NCBI GenBank assembly: GCA_018343915.1
Contig: JABRWF010000002.1
Location: 4,712,001 to 4,776,000, forward strand
DNA: 64,000 nt
Reading direction: 5' to 3'
Source: Agroathelia rolfsii
Taxonomy: Eukaryota; Basidiomycota; Agaricomycetes; Amylocorticiales; Amylocorticiaceae
In this document: positions 22,356 to 34,870 of the stretch, piece after piece
Layout of the letters: each line of letters starts with the position of its first letter
Numbering within the stretch: the first letter of the stretch is position 1
Program-made: the position numbers and the translations under genes
Notes under the pieces: generated by a model
Told to the model about the DNA's origin: nothing
The model's database searches: none
The model's input: the letters and a program-made list of their open reading frames with translations, nothing else

Positions 22356-22600
22356 ATGGGTCATTTCATTTTTGCGACTACATGGACACCTTCAAGTTGG
22401 CATCATTGCTCTCCGGCAGGCTACTACGGCCCAGGAAACAAAAAGGCCAACAGAATTGCCAAGGAAGCGGTCAATCTTTTAGCGCAATTTCAACACGTCT
22501 ACCCCACGCCATCTCCTGAACAAGAGGAAGATAGAGAGAAAAGCCGTCAAGGAATGATTGGCAGATCGGGCAGCACTGGTGCACAAGACATGCAAACCCG
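22356..22600 (+). pseudogene. Degenerate RNase H-like fragment of a retrotransposon
   Basis: The plus-strand translation contains ATTWTPSSWHH and then YYGPGNKKANRIAKEAV. This resembles the C-terminal end of the RNase H domain of non-LTR retrotransposons, where a W-x-P-G-H-x-G-x-x-G-N-E-x-A-D-x-x-A-K-E-A motif is usual. The catalytic His-Gly spacing and the Asp are altered (Ala-Asn in place of Ala-Asp), so it would be inactive. No reverse transcriptase is nearby; it looks like a short relic. Confidence 0.35.
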
Positions 22601-22872
22601 TCGCAATAAACACATTATAATATATGTTCCTATACACAACTACAACCACCCTGCCCTAGTTGCAGCCTCAAAGAATATAGAGACGTCAGGAACATGGAAC
22701 AAGCTAGCGATTATGTCGGAATTCCTCTGACAAACCGACGTATTCAAGGACTCTTAAGCCGAAATTGGGCATTGTAGCAACAGCGTGTCGCTACGCTTGG
22801 GCCAGCCCTCACTGGTAGATGAAACCGTTAATATCTATGTGCAACCTAAAAATGTTAGCCTGTTCTGCTTTA

Positions 22873-24079
22873 TGAGGGACCCCAGCGGACAAAATTATAG
22901 CACTAAAAGTTAAGCACTACGCTTAGCCGAACATGCATTACACTTTTAGCAAAATAATCACTAGCGGATCGGATGGGCATCCGAAGCCCCTGTGCAGCTT
23001 ATATAACTGCTCCTCACGTGCCTGCTTTTGAGTCTACTGTGACGCATGCCATATATAGTAATAAAATTAGAAGTTCACGAGTTACAAAAAGACTGGGAAA
23101 ATGTTTTAAGCAGTTTCAAAACAACGACTCAGGTGGCTTGCCGAAAATGGCGTAACAGCGGCAATTAGTCCAAAAGGGAAAGGGGACACGGACTTAACAA
23201 AGAGCACACTCGCAGCAGGGGATATCTGCCCTTAGCCAAATGGCAAATGAGTCTCGGCCGATCAAATGGCTTGTTTTTCTTCATATGTTAATGCAAATAC
23301 CAATTATCATTTAAAAGCAATCGTTTGAAATTCCCCGCCGTAATTCCTTCTCATATGTTTGGCGCATACATCTATCTCATCAAAAAAGGGAAATGGCCGG
23401 CGGAACAATGTATCTCATGGCTGACACTGGTCTCCCACGACTAAAAATTATAAATAATGTATTTAAGATACGTAAACACAGATGAAAATATATAAGACCC
23501 ATCAAGCATAGAACAGGTATGCAGGAGAACCCAAAATACTTGATTGCACAAACAATGCAGATCACACAACTTTCGAAATTGATTAGATTTGTGCGCTGAA
23601 GGCCTAAAGCCAATTTTTGCTGCATATCTTGAATAGGCGTTGATGTTCCGGCACTGAGTATTTTCGAAATTTGAACAGGAACAGCCAGCCCGACCTTATG
23701 CCTTTGATGTGTTCAGTACAAAAAATTTCAAATGCTTGCATCTCATATGAACAATGGGAGGACTTGTGTCCCATTACAATTGTAGACTAACTGCCGCAAT
23801 GATGCCGTTTTCGGCAAAGCCACCTGAGTCGTTGTTTTGAAACTGCTTAAAACATTTTCCCAGTCTTTTTGTAACTCGTGAACTTCTAATTTTATTACTA
23901 TATATGGCATGCGTCACAGTAGACTCAAAAGCAGGCACGTGAGGAGCAGTTATATAAGCTGCACAGGGGCTTCGGATGCCCATCCGATCCGCTAGTGATT
24001 ATTTTGCTAAGTGTAATGCATGTTCGGCTAAGCGTAGTGCTTAACTTTTAGTGCTATAATTTTCCGCTGGGGTCCCTCA
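22873..24079. mobile_element. Fold-back DNA element with ~295-bp inverted arms and TA target duplication
   Basis: The left arm 22873..23170 and right arm 23785..24079 are near-identical inverted copies. Both ends read TGAGGGACCCCAGCGG from the outside. Only scattered substitutions and 1-3 nt indels separate the arms, apart from a more divergent inner end. The element is bordered by TA on each side (22871..22872 and 24080..24081). The 614-bp centre has no recognisable transposase. TA duplication with long terminal inverted repeats suggests a non-autonomous Tc1/mariner-related or other TA-targeting element; the superfamily is inferred from the target site only. Each arm is open for about 60 codons in the same sense, so paired short ORFs here are not genes. 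Confidence 0.8.
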
Positions 24080-27000
24080 TACTCATACCCTCATATCTGC
24101 TTTCTCCTACATCTTTTATTTTCCCATTTTATCAGCCTTTAAGCTTGATATCCATGAAAAGCTATGCTCAATATATTTGTAATGCTGTCCATATCTCCTA
24201 TATTTTGGTTGGCTTTACTTTACTTTATTTTTCTTTGACTTTTCTTTGACTTTTTTCTTTTTCTTGTTTTTCTTTTTTTTTTTCCCTCCTTTTTTACGGC
24301 ACTTTACAGCAATAGGGACTAATTCCGCACTCAAGATGATGGTGGACCATCCGCCCGGCTGTATGCAAACATAAAATCCTAGCATTGGAATTGCATTGAT
24401 GTTCAAGCTACGAAGCAGCTAGTATTTGAATTGAGCTGTGAACAGTACATAAAGGTTGACTGAAATGACTCACGAGTTCCTCAGAAGGAAGCACTACCGA
24501 TATAGCCAGACGGTCTAATAGCACAGTAAATCGCTTTACGAGATCGTGACTTTAAGGGATTTCTTGATACGGAAAAATACGCTTTGCCTTGTGCATACTA
24601 ACTCTAGAACGTGTCAAAAACATGTCCTGGGCGGGGTCATGGCTCGGACTTTACGGGCATCATTTCTTTATCCATGTTTAACTGCAGTTATGCATGCCTC
24701 ACTTGTGAGAGGCTAGGTTAGTGTTACAAAAAATGTTCAATTTTACTGAGGAACTTGTGGCGGATTATGACCATGATAACCAAGGGTGCAATGCAGGTTG
24801 TTTCTCAAGTTAGGCTTCCATGACGTTATTTTTAATATATAGCACGTCCTGAACGCTGAGTATTCTATGCTGTCATCTTCCGATGGATCTTCATGACGAT
24901 GAAAAAAAAGATAGAATACACAAGAATATCCATCTAGGCTGTCCTACCCGAGAGTTCCGAGTTCGGATGGAGCAGATTATCGCTCCGTTGAACAGAGAAG
25001 CCAGGCATGATGAGACTCCTATGAGACCAATAGACCCAACCTTTCCTTGGACCAACCGCTGACGACGGCGACTCCATGGCCATGTATATGGCGGACAGAA
25101 GAAGCCAGAGCCTAAGTGACCGTCATTGTCCATTGCCTATACTCGCAAGCGAACTACCAAAACTAGAGCGCTACTCCACAAATGACCACCGTTTCTCAGC
25201 GCTATCATTGTACTTGTCAAGAATTGAGAAGACTATGTCATTACATACTGGTAGTCTCGTTGAAAAAATGAAAAAAATGAAAATTTTCGTGGTTTCAAAA
25301 ACACCCCAGAATCGAAACATTAATTAAGTGGTTCAACTGTACATGAATCATGGGAAAATACGCGGTGTGGATGAGTCTTAGTTGGAGATGTCACAATGTC
25401 ATTTCGTGTCAGCCACTGTGGCACGTTACGTAATACTCAAAGCGATTCCTATCAACGTCCGACTTGTCATGGCATGTCATAATCGGAATCCACCCATCGA
25501 CTCGGGCGAGTTGGGCTCGGATCATTGCAGTCTATGCTACTCTTACTAGCGCGACATTAAGAAAAACTGTATCCTGTATTTAGTTTCGATTATACAGCTT
25601 TAGACCACGATCATGGACATGCACAATTCTGGAGGTGTCCTATGATACAATCCCTAGCAGGGTCCTACCGATCACTTTCCGAGTCATTTAAAAAAAAAGA
25701 ATCATAAGGCGTAATAATAACGCAGGCCGGCGGTTGAACAGGGAAAATCCGAGCAGAAACAAACTCTGCTCTGTTCGCGCAACTAGCCTAACTCCATCAG
25801 CCGGTACTGCACCGTTTACCGCCTACTCCACAACCCGCTCCATATCAACCATCATCAATCTCTCCTCTTTTCAACAGCTCCAAAAAGCCATTTTTATCTC
25901 GACCTGGATGCGCTTCAGTCTTCTTTTTCATTTTTCATTGCGCCTCGCGCACGAGCTCAAGGGCGCTTCCCCCGGGTAGTGGTGCGAGAGGCTCCAATAA
26001 TTTGATGAATAGGTGTGCTTGATCATCGCGGAGACCCAGCGATTACGGGTACATGCATCGCACTCTGGATATTCTAGTTGATCGCGAGGGCAACATGCTG
26101 CGTCGGATTGTATGGTATGTCAGTATGACTAGCTCGACCCTAGAAATTGTTTTACACAGTACTCGTGTCGATCTCACACAGAATTGCATCCGTATTCAAT
26201 TTTTAAAAAAGTGGGTTTTGGAGCTCGAAAAAACTGTATTCTAGTGTAGTTCGTTCATTCTTTTTGAGGCTAGTGAGATAAAACGATAGTATAGGCAAGC
26301 CTCACACCGCTTAAATTTTGATTTGTTATAGCCCGTTGAGAGCATGCAGTAGACCGATTAGGTCGTTGAATTGGATATATCGATGCTCCAGCATTCATTG
26401 GGCCTCGGGGACCAAGAGAAAGTATGGCTGGACACAACAGGCTGTGAACCTTGTCAGGTTGGCCATGTGAGAGGGGGTGCAGCAGACTTCGATGTATGAG
26501 ATGATAAGAAGAGCCTGTGTCGTGTGTCTAGAAGCGGCGGATGCAGTGCCAAGAGGCCATCAAAAGCGCCACATGTGCTCCCGACTGGAGATATGCAGCA
26601 GACTGACTCGTCAGCAAGTCCATATCGGTTCTTAGTAGGTGCGCAGAGTGAAACGATGCAGTAAAGATAATGATAAAATATAGTCCATGAACCGTGAACA
26701 GGAATTGGCTTCGTCACATGTATGCCGCGTGTGGGTAACGTGACGATGATGTCTGAGGGGTCACGCCGTGGGCAAGTTGCTCAAGGATATTCCGGCGACG
26801 GCGATGACAGGCGTGGACTATACCATGCCCGCGCCATAATGATTCGACCGGGTGATGTGTTTGCGTGGCCAGACAGAAAAGGCCATCGGATATCATTCTA
26901 GCACAACGCAAATGGAATGGAGGAGGAGCAGGAGCAGGAGCAGGCAGAGTAAGTGGCTGTGCAAAGGGGACGTGGCGAAGAACAAAGATCCCGTGATCCG

Positions 27001-27278
27001 AGGATGGAGTGACGTCACTGAGGCCCAGCAGTCGGAGCTCATTCCAGAGTCCAAAGGCGCCAGGCCAATCGTCCACATAACACTCTCAACAACAACGACC
27101 ACGGCCACGACTTGCTCGTGCTTTCTGCTCTCTCTCTCTCTCTGTGTGTCTGTCTCTGGCAACGTACTCTTACCACATTACATCGTATTTACCGCTCTGT
27201 AGCTCCCCATCCATCCCCAGTTATTTTTGCGCTCGGTATTATTCTCTTCATACCTTCTCTCTGTCGCTTACGCCCGCG
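24080..27278. other. 3.2-kb region without a recognised gene
   Basis: Mostly AT-rich, with a T/C-rich tract at 24210-24300 and an A-run at 25690. The last 400 bp turn GC-richer and contain a (TC)n/(TG)n stretch at 27125-27160, probably the promoter and 5' leader of the phosphatase gene. No tRNA or conserved domain seen. Confidence 0.45.
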
Positions 27279-30200
27279 ATGGATTTCTTCTCCTCTGCGC
27301 CCGGAGCTCTGGGCAACAACCAGCCACCAGATGTGGATCCATTTGCTGAGGCAATCGCAAACCGCTTTGGCTCTGGAAATTCAAACCCTATCCTAACCGC
27401 CAGGCTGACGGCAGGCATCCTTCCTATCTCCCCCTCCTCTTCAAAGACCCATGCAGGAGCGACGTCGATTAATGTCAACAACCCAAACCAATCCCAGTCG
27501 ATGGCAATTCGCATGCCCGCCTCTCTCTCTCTAAAGAAGCCCCCATCAGCTGCCCCAATATCGACATCAGCATCATCATCAACGTCGACAACCACCGCCC
27601 CACCGCCGCATCGTTTCCAAAGCGTGACGCCCGCTGAATTACCCACTCGGATCTTTAACGATCCAGGCAGCCTAGTGCTCGATATTAGGCCACATGCCGT
27701 CTACGCGTCTGGCCGACTGCCCAACTCCGTCTCACTTTCGGTACCATCGACATTACTGAAGCGGCCTCTGTTCGGCCTCGACCGTCTAGCGGCCATGCTA
27801 CACTCCGCCTCGGCTCGCGCACGCTTTTCAGACTGGCGTTCTTCGACCCAGATCATTGTGTACGACGTCGACGCAACTTCGATTCCAGAAGGGTCCAACA
27901 TCCTCGGCCTCCTGCGCAAATTTACCGCCGATGGTTTCCAGGGCCCATTGCTATGGCTCCATGGCGGCTTCCAAGCTATCTGGAAGGAGAACCGTGCCCT
28001 GATCGTGACCACACCCCCCACACCTGAGGTCGACGATGATGCCATAACGGGCGTATCTAGCACTGCCGTTGCTCGTAGTAAACTTGGCAGTGGTGCCCCC
28101 CAGACGATGTCCCTCCGTACGGATAGGCTTCCTACGGACGCATTCAGCACTGTATCGACGATGTCCACGGGTACGGGTCCTATTGGCATGGAGCGCACGC
28201 AGGCCAGGGCGTTTAACCCATTCTATGATTCGGTACGCCAAAACGTGGAACTATCTCAAGGGATCACAGAACGCATCCCCCTGAAGCTTCCTGCACGTGT
28301 ACGTCGACGCGCACAGGAGCTGCCGTTCCCCTGGCTGCGCTCGCTGGCCCGCCGCGCGGATGTAATCCCGCACAACGAAGACAGCGAGAGTGAGGGGAGC
28401 GACGTGGATCCGAGCGATATCGATGCTAGCAATATCGAGGAAGGCAAAGAAGCGCTGGCAATGCAGTTTTATCGGATCGAGTTAGCGGAGCAGAGGCGCA
28501 TGATGAACGTGATGGAGTATCACACCAAGGAGAGCAATTTGCAGCCATCGTTTACGTTTCGATTAGGTGCTGCTGGGACGTCTGACCTGGGCTCGAGCGC
28601 CGCTTCGTCAGCCCAGCCTAGGGCCTTCCCATTCAGTATTACTGCCGGTGTCGAGAAGGGTGCCAAGAACAGGTAAGTTTAAAGTTCTTTTTCTTCGGGG
28701 AAGAAAAAGAATGTACTTGATTCATTAATGCAACTTTGCAAAATTTTCTAGGTATAGACACATTTGGCCCTTTGAACATGCACGTGTGCGCTTGCGCGCC
28801 GACAAGAAGGGTGAGGACGATTACGTAAACGCATCGTATATCCAGCCATTGGGCACACGCAAACGGTACATTGCCACGCAAGGGCCCTTGCCTGCAACCT
28901 ATGTCGATTTCTGGTCGTAAGTTTATCGTTGATTTTGCCCTTATTATTTGCAACTCTTTCTTTCTTTCTTTCTTTTTCCTTTTCTTTTATAAAATCCGCG
29001 TCTGTCTTCTTTTTCTCTTGAGCATTCCCTCTTCGTCCCATTGTTCCTCTCCGGTCCAGAGTTGTTCCAAGTTCTTGGCGGAAACTTCCGGATCTACTCA
29101 GGGTAGAGAGGGAAGAAGAACGGAACAAGCGCTGCAATTCATTTCTTATCATTCGTATCTTATCGCTTCATACTTTCCCCGCATTATTATTAACTTTATT
29201 TTCCTTTTTTTCTTCTTTGATAATCTTGACGACTATGTGCGGGTAATAACTGACGTATTCACTCAGAATGTGCTGGGAACAAAACGTAAATACCATCGTC
29301 ATGCTCACGCGCGAGATGGAGAACAACCAGATCAAGTGCGGCTCGTATTGGACCGACCAAGTCTATGGTCCGTTGCGGCTCGAGCTCATCAGCGAGGACC
29401 CCTATCTCGCGTCTTCACCTTCCGTTGGTACCGGCGGTACATCCTCACACAACGCACATCAACAACAAGGGTTTTTCTTCATGCCGCCACCATCGCTGGA
29501 GCGTACATACAGCCGCACGACACCCGGTGCGTTTCGCGATCCAAGACAGGCACACGAGGAGCACAAGCGGCGACGCGAGCGCGAGAATCAGATCATCACG
29601 CGTAAATTTAAGCTCACGCACACGGCGTACCCGCGCGCGGAACCGCGGCACGTGACGCAGCTGCAGTTTTTGGGGTGGCAGGACATGAACGTGCCGGATG
29701 ATGCGCGGGGCGTGTTGAGTCTCGTTGAAATGGCGGCGAAGGCGCAGGAGGAGGGGGAGAAGGAGGCGAAGAGGCAGAGAGCGCAGTTGAGGAGGAGGAA
29801 GAGGGAGGAGGAATGGAGGTTGAGAGGCGGTTATAAGAAGGATGCTGCTGCTCTTGAACAGATGGAGGAGGATAGCGATGTTGATGATGGTAGTAGTAGT
29901 GAGGAAGAAGGTAAAGAGGAATCTAGAGAGGAGGATGGGCGTCGATTCGATCCTGATACGGGTGTGGTCCGTAAGCACGGTCCTGTTTTGCTGCATTGCT
30001 CTGCTGGCGTTGGGCGCACGGGTGGCTTCATCGTCGTCGATGCCGTGCTGGATGGTATCAGGCGGGAGATGCTGAAGGGCCATCGTGTGCAGGCAGCGGC
30101 CAAAGCGCCAAAAGCCCCAGCGCAAGGCAGGCACGACAGTAATAGCACTGTGGGAAGCAGTAACAGTCTCCAGGCTAGTAGTCAGCCACTTCAGGGAGAA

Positions 30201-32918
30201 ACTCATATGGACGTTGACGGCACATCATCTGCATCATTACAGCCACCGCACCCGGAGAAGCCGCCCCATCGCAGAGCGTCGGTATCAGCCGGGAGGGATA
30301 TCGTGCATGTGCCCGTAATTGCCACTGGCCGATCTTCTAGCTCGCCGGCTCAAGATGAAGATGACAAGATGGACGTCGATCTACCCGCGCAAGGGCCGGC
30401 GTCGGCGCGACCACAACTACACCAGCAGCAAACAGCAATACCTCTCACGCCTGCAGAAAAGCAAGTCGTCGCAAAGCAGGATCGGGAAGAGAAGAAGAGA
30501 CAGCAAGATTTGTCTACGCAGCGCTGGGCGGAGAACGTCGACCGCGCCACATCTTTTGTTGCCGATACCGTCGCAGCTGCACCCAAGGGTCATCCCCAAC
30601 AGCTACAACAACAACAATCTAGCGATGTGGATCCTGATATCAAGATGGACTCGACCCCGCTGCCTCAGCCACCATTGCAGTTGGCAGATCCTTCAGCAGC
30701 GATGACAAGGAATGATTCCGAGGCGAGTAAAGGGAGCGGCAGCAGTGGCGCGTCGTCTGGCACAGTCCTGGCCGGCTCTGAGTCGCAGCCATCGAGAAGT
30801 GAGACGCCTTTAGCGTCGGCTTCGGCAACGTCGTCTCAGACAGCTACGATGCCCTCGACACCAGGCAGCAATCGTGATGATTCTACGCTTAGTAGTAGCG
30901 ATGAGGTTAGATTTTGATTATTCCTTTTTTCTCTAGTTTGGCAGCAACTAATTTTCTTTCTCTCTTACCCCTACTAATGCTTTTAGCCTTCGACTGAATC
31001 CGCCGTCAAGTCGCGTCGCTCCTCTGAAGCGGTACCCAACGCTTCTCGGCCGGAACTGACCACCGCACGATCGACAATGAGCCCGAATATGTTAGCGATG
31101 AAGATTGATGCGGGGAGCACCAAGGGTTCCTCGTCTTCGTCTGCCTCCTCTTCGAAAAGCGTACACGCTGGTGGTAGCGCGAGCAAAACACTTGCACATC
31201 CCTTGTCTCTGCTGACACCCCACCCTGGGCACAAGTTACAAGAGCTCGCGCAGCGACACGGCTCGCTCATAAGTCTCTCCAGCGCCGCGTCCTCGTCGTC
31301 CGTTAGCGTCCCCGAGAATCCACCCAGTAGTACCGCCCCGCTCGATAGTGTCACCGGGAATTTAAATTCATCGACGACGTCCTTGTCTGGTTCTGGTTTG
31401 GACCAGGAGGGTGGCAAGCGCGATGTGGTTGTTCAAGATCAGGAAGTCGTCAAGTCACGTGCAAAGATATACCAACAACCCTTATTATCCGGCTTCAAGC
31501 TCAAGTTGCCGGGCGGTGGCGAGAGTTCCGTACCGGCGACTTCTTCGACCGCCGCAACTGCTGCTACTGCTTCGAGTCCCGAATTGACGACGCCCATTAA
31601 GGGCGGAAACTTCCCGACGACGACGCTCAAGCATCCGCTTTCGAGACAGATTATTCCCCATGGCCAGTCCGCTACGGCCAGCACGACGGTCAGTCCGGCT
31701 GTGAGTGGGCGCGTGTCTCCCGCTTTCTCGGCGCGTTTGAGGGAAAAGGCCCCGGTGTTATCATCTGGTTTGCCGTTCCCGGCTGCTAATATGGGCACTG
31801 GTGCGACGGGGAACAACAGTGTGGCATCATCTGCACTCCCTACCGCTTATTATTCTGCACCAATGTCGTTATCATCTGCTGAATCTATTCCGAGTACTAC
31901 CGCAATTGAGGGAAGCGGGGATGGAGGTCACGGATTACCTGCTCCTGGTGGTTCTTCCGTTTCTGGATACGATCAGCCTCCGACCTCTTCTGTGACTAGC
32001 GGAAATGGATCGTCGTCAAGCGGTATCTCGAGCATCATCAAAAAGTCTGGGTTGATGGGTTTGGGCGGCTCCGGCCTGGGCCTTGGACCTCTTATGGCGG
32101 ACCAGAGTCGCAGTCGCATGACAAGCCATAGCGCCCTCGCGAGTGTCAATGGTGATCATTTGACTAACACCACCAGTAACAACAACAACCAGTCGATAGC
32201 GTCAAACGAGAGCGCAAATAGCCACGTAGACTACAAGGAGCCGCGCAAGCAAGACATGGACCAGTCACCGCCACTACTAACGATATACGATGATCCGATC
32301 ATGGAGGTCGTGTTGGACATGCGTGAGCAACGCATGAGTCTCGTTCAAAGCCTGAGGCAGTATGTGTTTGTGCATGCTGCTATCATCGAGGGTGCGCTCC
32401 AGATTTCGGACGAGCTCAAAGCCAAGGGGATTCCTGTTGAGTTCGCTGCGCCGAAGAAAGCGACGAAGACGGGTGCGGATTCTGATACGAAGAAGAAGTC
32501 GAGCAGCAAGCATGATCATCTGGATGCATCGTCGTTACCTTACTTCCCTCCTGTGCCCAGCGCAAATGCGGCGACGACGGCTGCAGTAACGAGTGATGCC
32601 GCCGCTGCTGCTGCCGTAGGCGACAAAATGCTTGTCGATATCGTCTCACCACGACCATATCGCGTGCGTGGGACGAGCAGCAATAGCGACGCTCCCTCCG
32701 TCGTCAGCGCCGTCTCGTTTGGCTCCGGCTCTGGATCGGGGTCGTCGCCCGCGAAACGGTCCGCGAGTCCGACAGAATTGATGAAAGAGAACAAGATGGG
32801 CGAGCTAAGCTTATCCAAGCGGCCGAGTATCAAGCGGAAGCAGCGCGAGAGCGAGATGGGCCCGACGTCATTTATGAGGAGTTCGCCGCCTCCACCTCCG
32901 CCGCCGTTGCCTCAGTAG
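27279..32918 (+). CDS. Rhodanese-domain tyrosine-protein phosphatase with a catalytic domain split by a long insert, 1709 aa
   Basis: Exons: 27279..28672, 28752..28916, 29267..30905, 30987..32918. Residues ~115-236 form a rhodanese-like domain; its active loop reads LHGGFQAIW without the catalytic Cys, as in the MAP-kinase-binding domain of MAPK phosphatases. The PTP domain starts at ~463 with NRYRHIWPFEH. It continues with DYVNASYI, RYIATQGPLPATYVDFW and NTIVMLTREMENNQIKCGSYW. The general-acid loop is W657-Q-D659 (usually WPD). The P-loop HCSAGVGRTGG has Cys764 and Arg770. The C-terminal PTP helices with the Q-loop (EVVLDMREQRMSLVQSLRQYVFVH, given in pieces: Met1505 to Gln1524) come only about 730 residues later. 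The insert is Ser/Ala/Gln/Pro-rich. A Glu/Lys/Asp-rich insert also separates the WQD and P-loops. The layout matches fungal Pyp1/Ptp-type phosphatases that dephosphorylate Hog1-class MAP kinases. The ATG at 27279 is the first Met after a (TC)n leader. Confidence 0.92.
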
Positions 32919-33662
32919 TAAAGTGCTGTTAGTGATTGGTATGTATTGTGTTATCTTCTAATTTGTCTTACGGGCTTACCGAGCTTTTGGGCAGCATTTG
33001 GTTTCTTTAGTTGTGGTTCGTCTTCATGATTTTTACAACGTAAACGGCTCTTATGGAGCCGATACGTAAACATGTTTGTATCCCAAGTTTCTCTTTGTCT
33101 TTTCCTCCATTTCTTTTCCTCATTTCTCCTCTGGAATTTCTTTCTGTTGTAACTAGCACTCCGCATAATAACTATATACATACATTGGCATCTGCTCATG
33201 CGCATCAATATATATCTCCATTCTTCTTACATGCATTCTCCCCTCGCCATTCAGTTCTCTATGAGATCCAATACCAGTGTCATTAAAAATCACCATCATC
33301 ATCATCATCATTGTCCACTTGTTTCTCCCTTTATCACCATCACATCATACATATATATGCATTCAATTTTTCTTATTCCATTAGCTAGTTCAATTTGTCT
33401 ACTACGCTATCATATCATGTCGTGCATAACTATTTTGTACTCGTGTCTGGTCATCTGCCTTTTTGTGCGTTTTTTTTTTCTTTCTCGAATGTGACTTTTT
33501 CCCCCTGCCTCTGTAGTGTTGATCCTGGGGATAATTTCGCTTACAAAAAGTATCTATTCATGCCATTTATTGTTGGGTATATCTACCTTGCCGGCATGGC
33601 AACCAGTGGTTTCTTCTGTAGTCATGATGCTGTAGAAATTTCTGTTTGTTTCATTACTCATT
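32919..33662. other. Intergenic region
   Basis: T-rich, includes a CAT/CAC repeat near 33293-33315. It should hold the phosphatase 3' UTR. No gene recognised. Confidence 0.5.
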
Positions 33663-34870
33663 TCCAGTGAAAAGTCATTCTGCCAAAATCGGCCAAATGC
33701 TGCCAAATGCTGTCAAAATCCGGTGGTTGGCAAATTCTTGCTGCCAAAATCGGCGGATGGGGAAATTCTGCTGTCATAAACTCCATGGATTGTGTCGCGA
33801 GGAGCGATTTGGCAGGATGAACCAATCGAACAAGATGATATAAAACAACCAGAGAGCAACGACCTCCCTCCCTTGCCCTTGTTCCAACTCCCCAATCACA
33901 AGTGACTCAGGCTGCTGCTGGTACTACTACGCCCAGGGTAATTTGTCTCTGTGCCCTGCCTCCTTAGTGCAAAATATCCTGGTGCTATCTTTAATCTTAG
34001 GTTGCTATTGCTCCCGCCACTGACGGCGGCTACACTGGGCTAGAGAGCGAGGAGATTATTCTTCCTAACATATCTGTGAGCTTTGATTTTTTTTTTCTTC
34101 TAATCAAAAAGCATGCCACAGTTAGCAGTACTACTACCTCTAGCAGCTCAGTTGCTACCGTGATCAATACCAAGAAGCGATCTCGTCAACTAGCCCCACC
34201 AATGGAGAAGTTAAACTCTGGAGGCATGTTCATCTAGAAGAAATCCACGCGGACCACAAGTAAGCATATTTGTGCGCCTGCTGATCCAATTGTAGCATTA
34301 ACACAAAACGCAGCTCATGGTCAAAAGTGGGAGCGGACGGTATCAAAGATGCTGCGTTACCGGCAGCATTCGGAGAGATAGAACCCCAGCTAGTATTGAA
34401 GACAAAATTGTTTGTATGTTCTTAATATCAAAACGGCATTGATTCTAATATAAGTAACTCGTCGGTCTCACAGATACGAAGTTATGTGAATTTCCATATT
34501 TTGGTACATTTCAATATAATGTATCGTTAACTTATACTATTCTACAGAACTTTTCTACCTTAACCTTAATGCTATAGCGTACTTGCTGTATAGTACAAAT
34601 AAAATAAAATTGAATTGATTATATAAATAAAAATAAATATTACTATTATATAACCAGAAATGAAAATATCTGGGCGGATTTTGGCAGCATTTGGCAGAAC
34701 GGTATACAAGCTGCTGTGCGTGCGGCAATATGCACCCAAGTAAGCCGCTTGGCGCATTCATGCTGCCATGCGCGGCGTTTGGCAGAATTTGGCAGAATTG
34801 GCGGCCAAATTCTGCCAAATTCCGTACTGGCAGCATTTGGCAGATTTTGGCAGAACGACTTTCCACTGGG
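33663..34870. mobile_element. Non-autonomous hAT-like transposon, 1.2 kb
   Basis: Both ends carry an imperfect terminal inverted repeat reading inward CCAGTGRAAAGTCRTTCTGCC (given as two parts: CCAGTGRAAAGTC and RTTCTGCC). The flanks repeat ACTCATT at 33656..33662 and 34871..34877, a 7-bp (possibly decayed 8-bp) target duplication. Both subterminal zones (33675-33770 and 34675-34860) are packed with TGCCAAA/TTTGGCA heptamers in both orientations, as expected for transposase-binding repeats of hAT elements. The interior has short spliced-looking open fragments (around 33815-34260) rich in Lys, Pro and Gln, perhaps the remains of the transposase N-terminus, but no intact transposase. Superfamily assignment is by structure only. 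Confidence 0.65.

Noticed and set aside
22973..23155. Pair of matching ~60-codon frames at 22973 (+) and 23983 (-)
   Set aside because: They are the two arms of the fold-back element, not a duplicated gene.
29445..30206. 253-codon minus-strand open frame
   Set aside because: It lies antisense to the phosphatase catalytic exon, and its Leu/Pro-rich translation mirrors GC-biased codons of the real gene.
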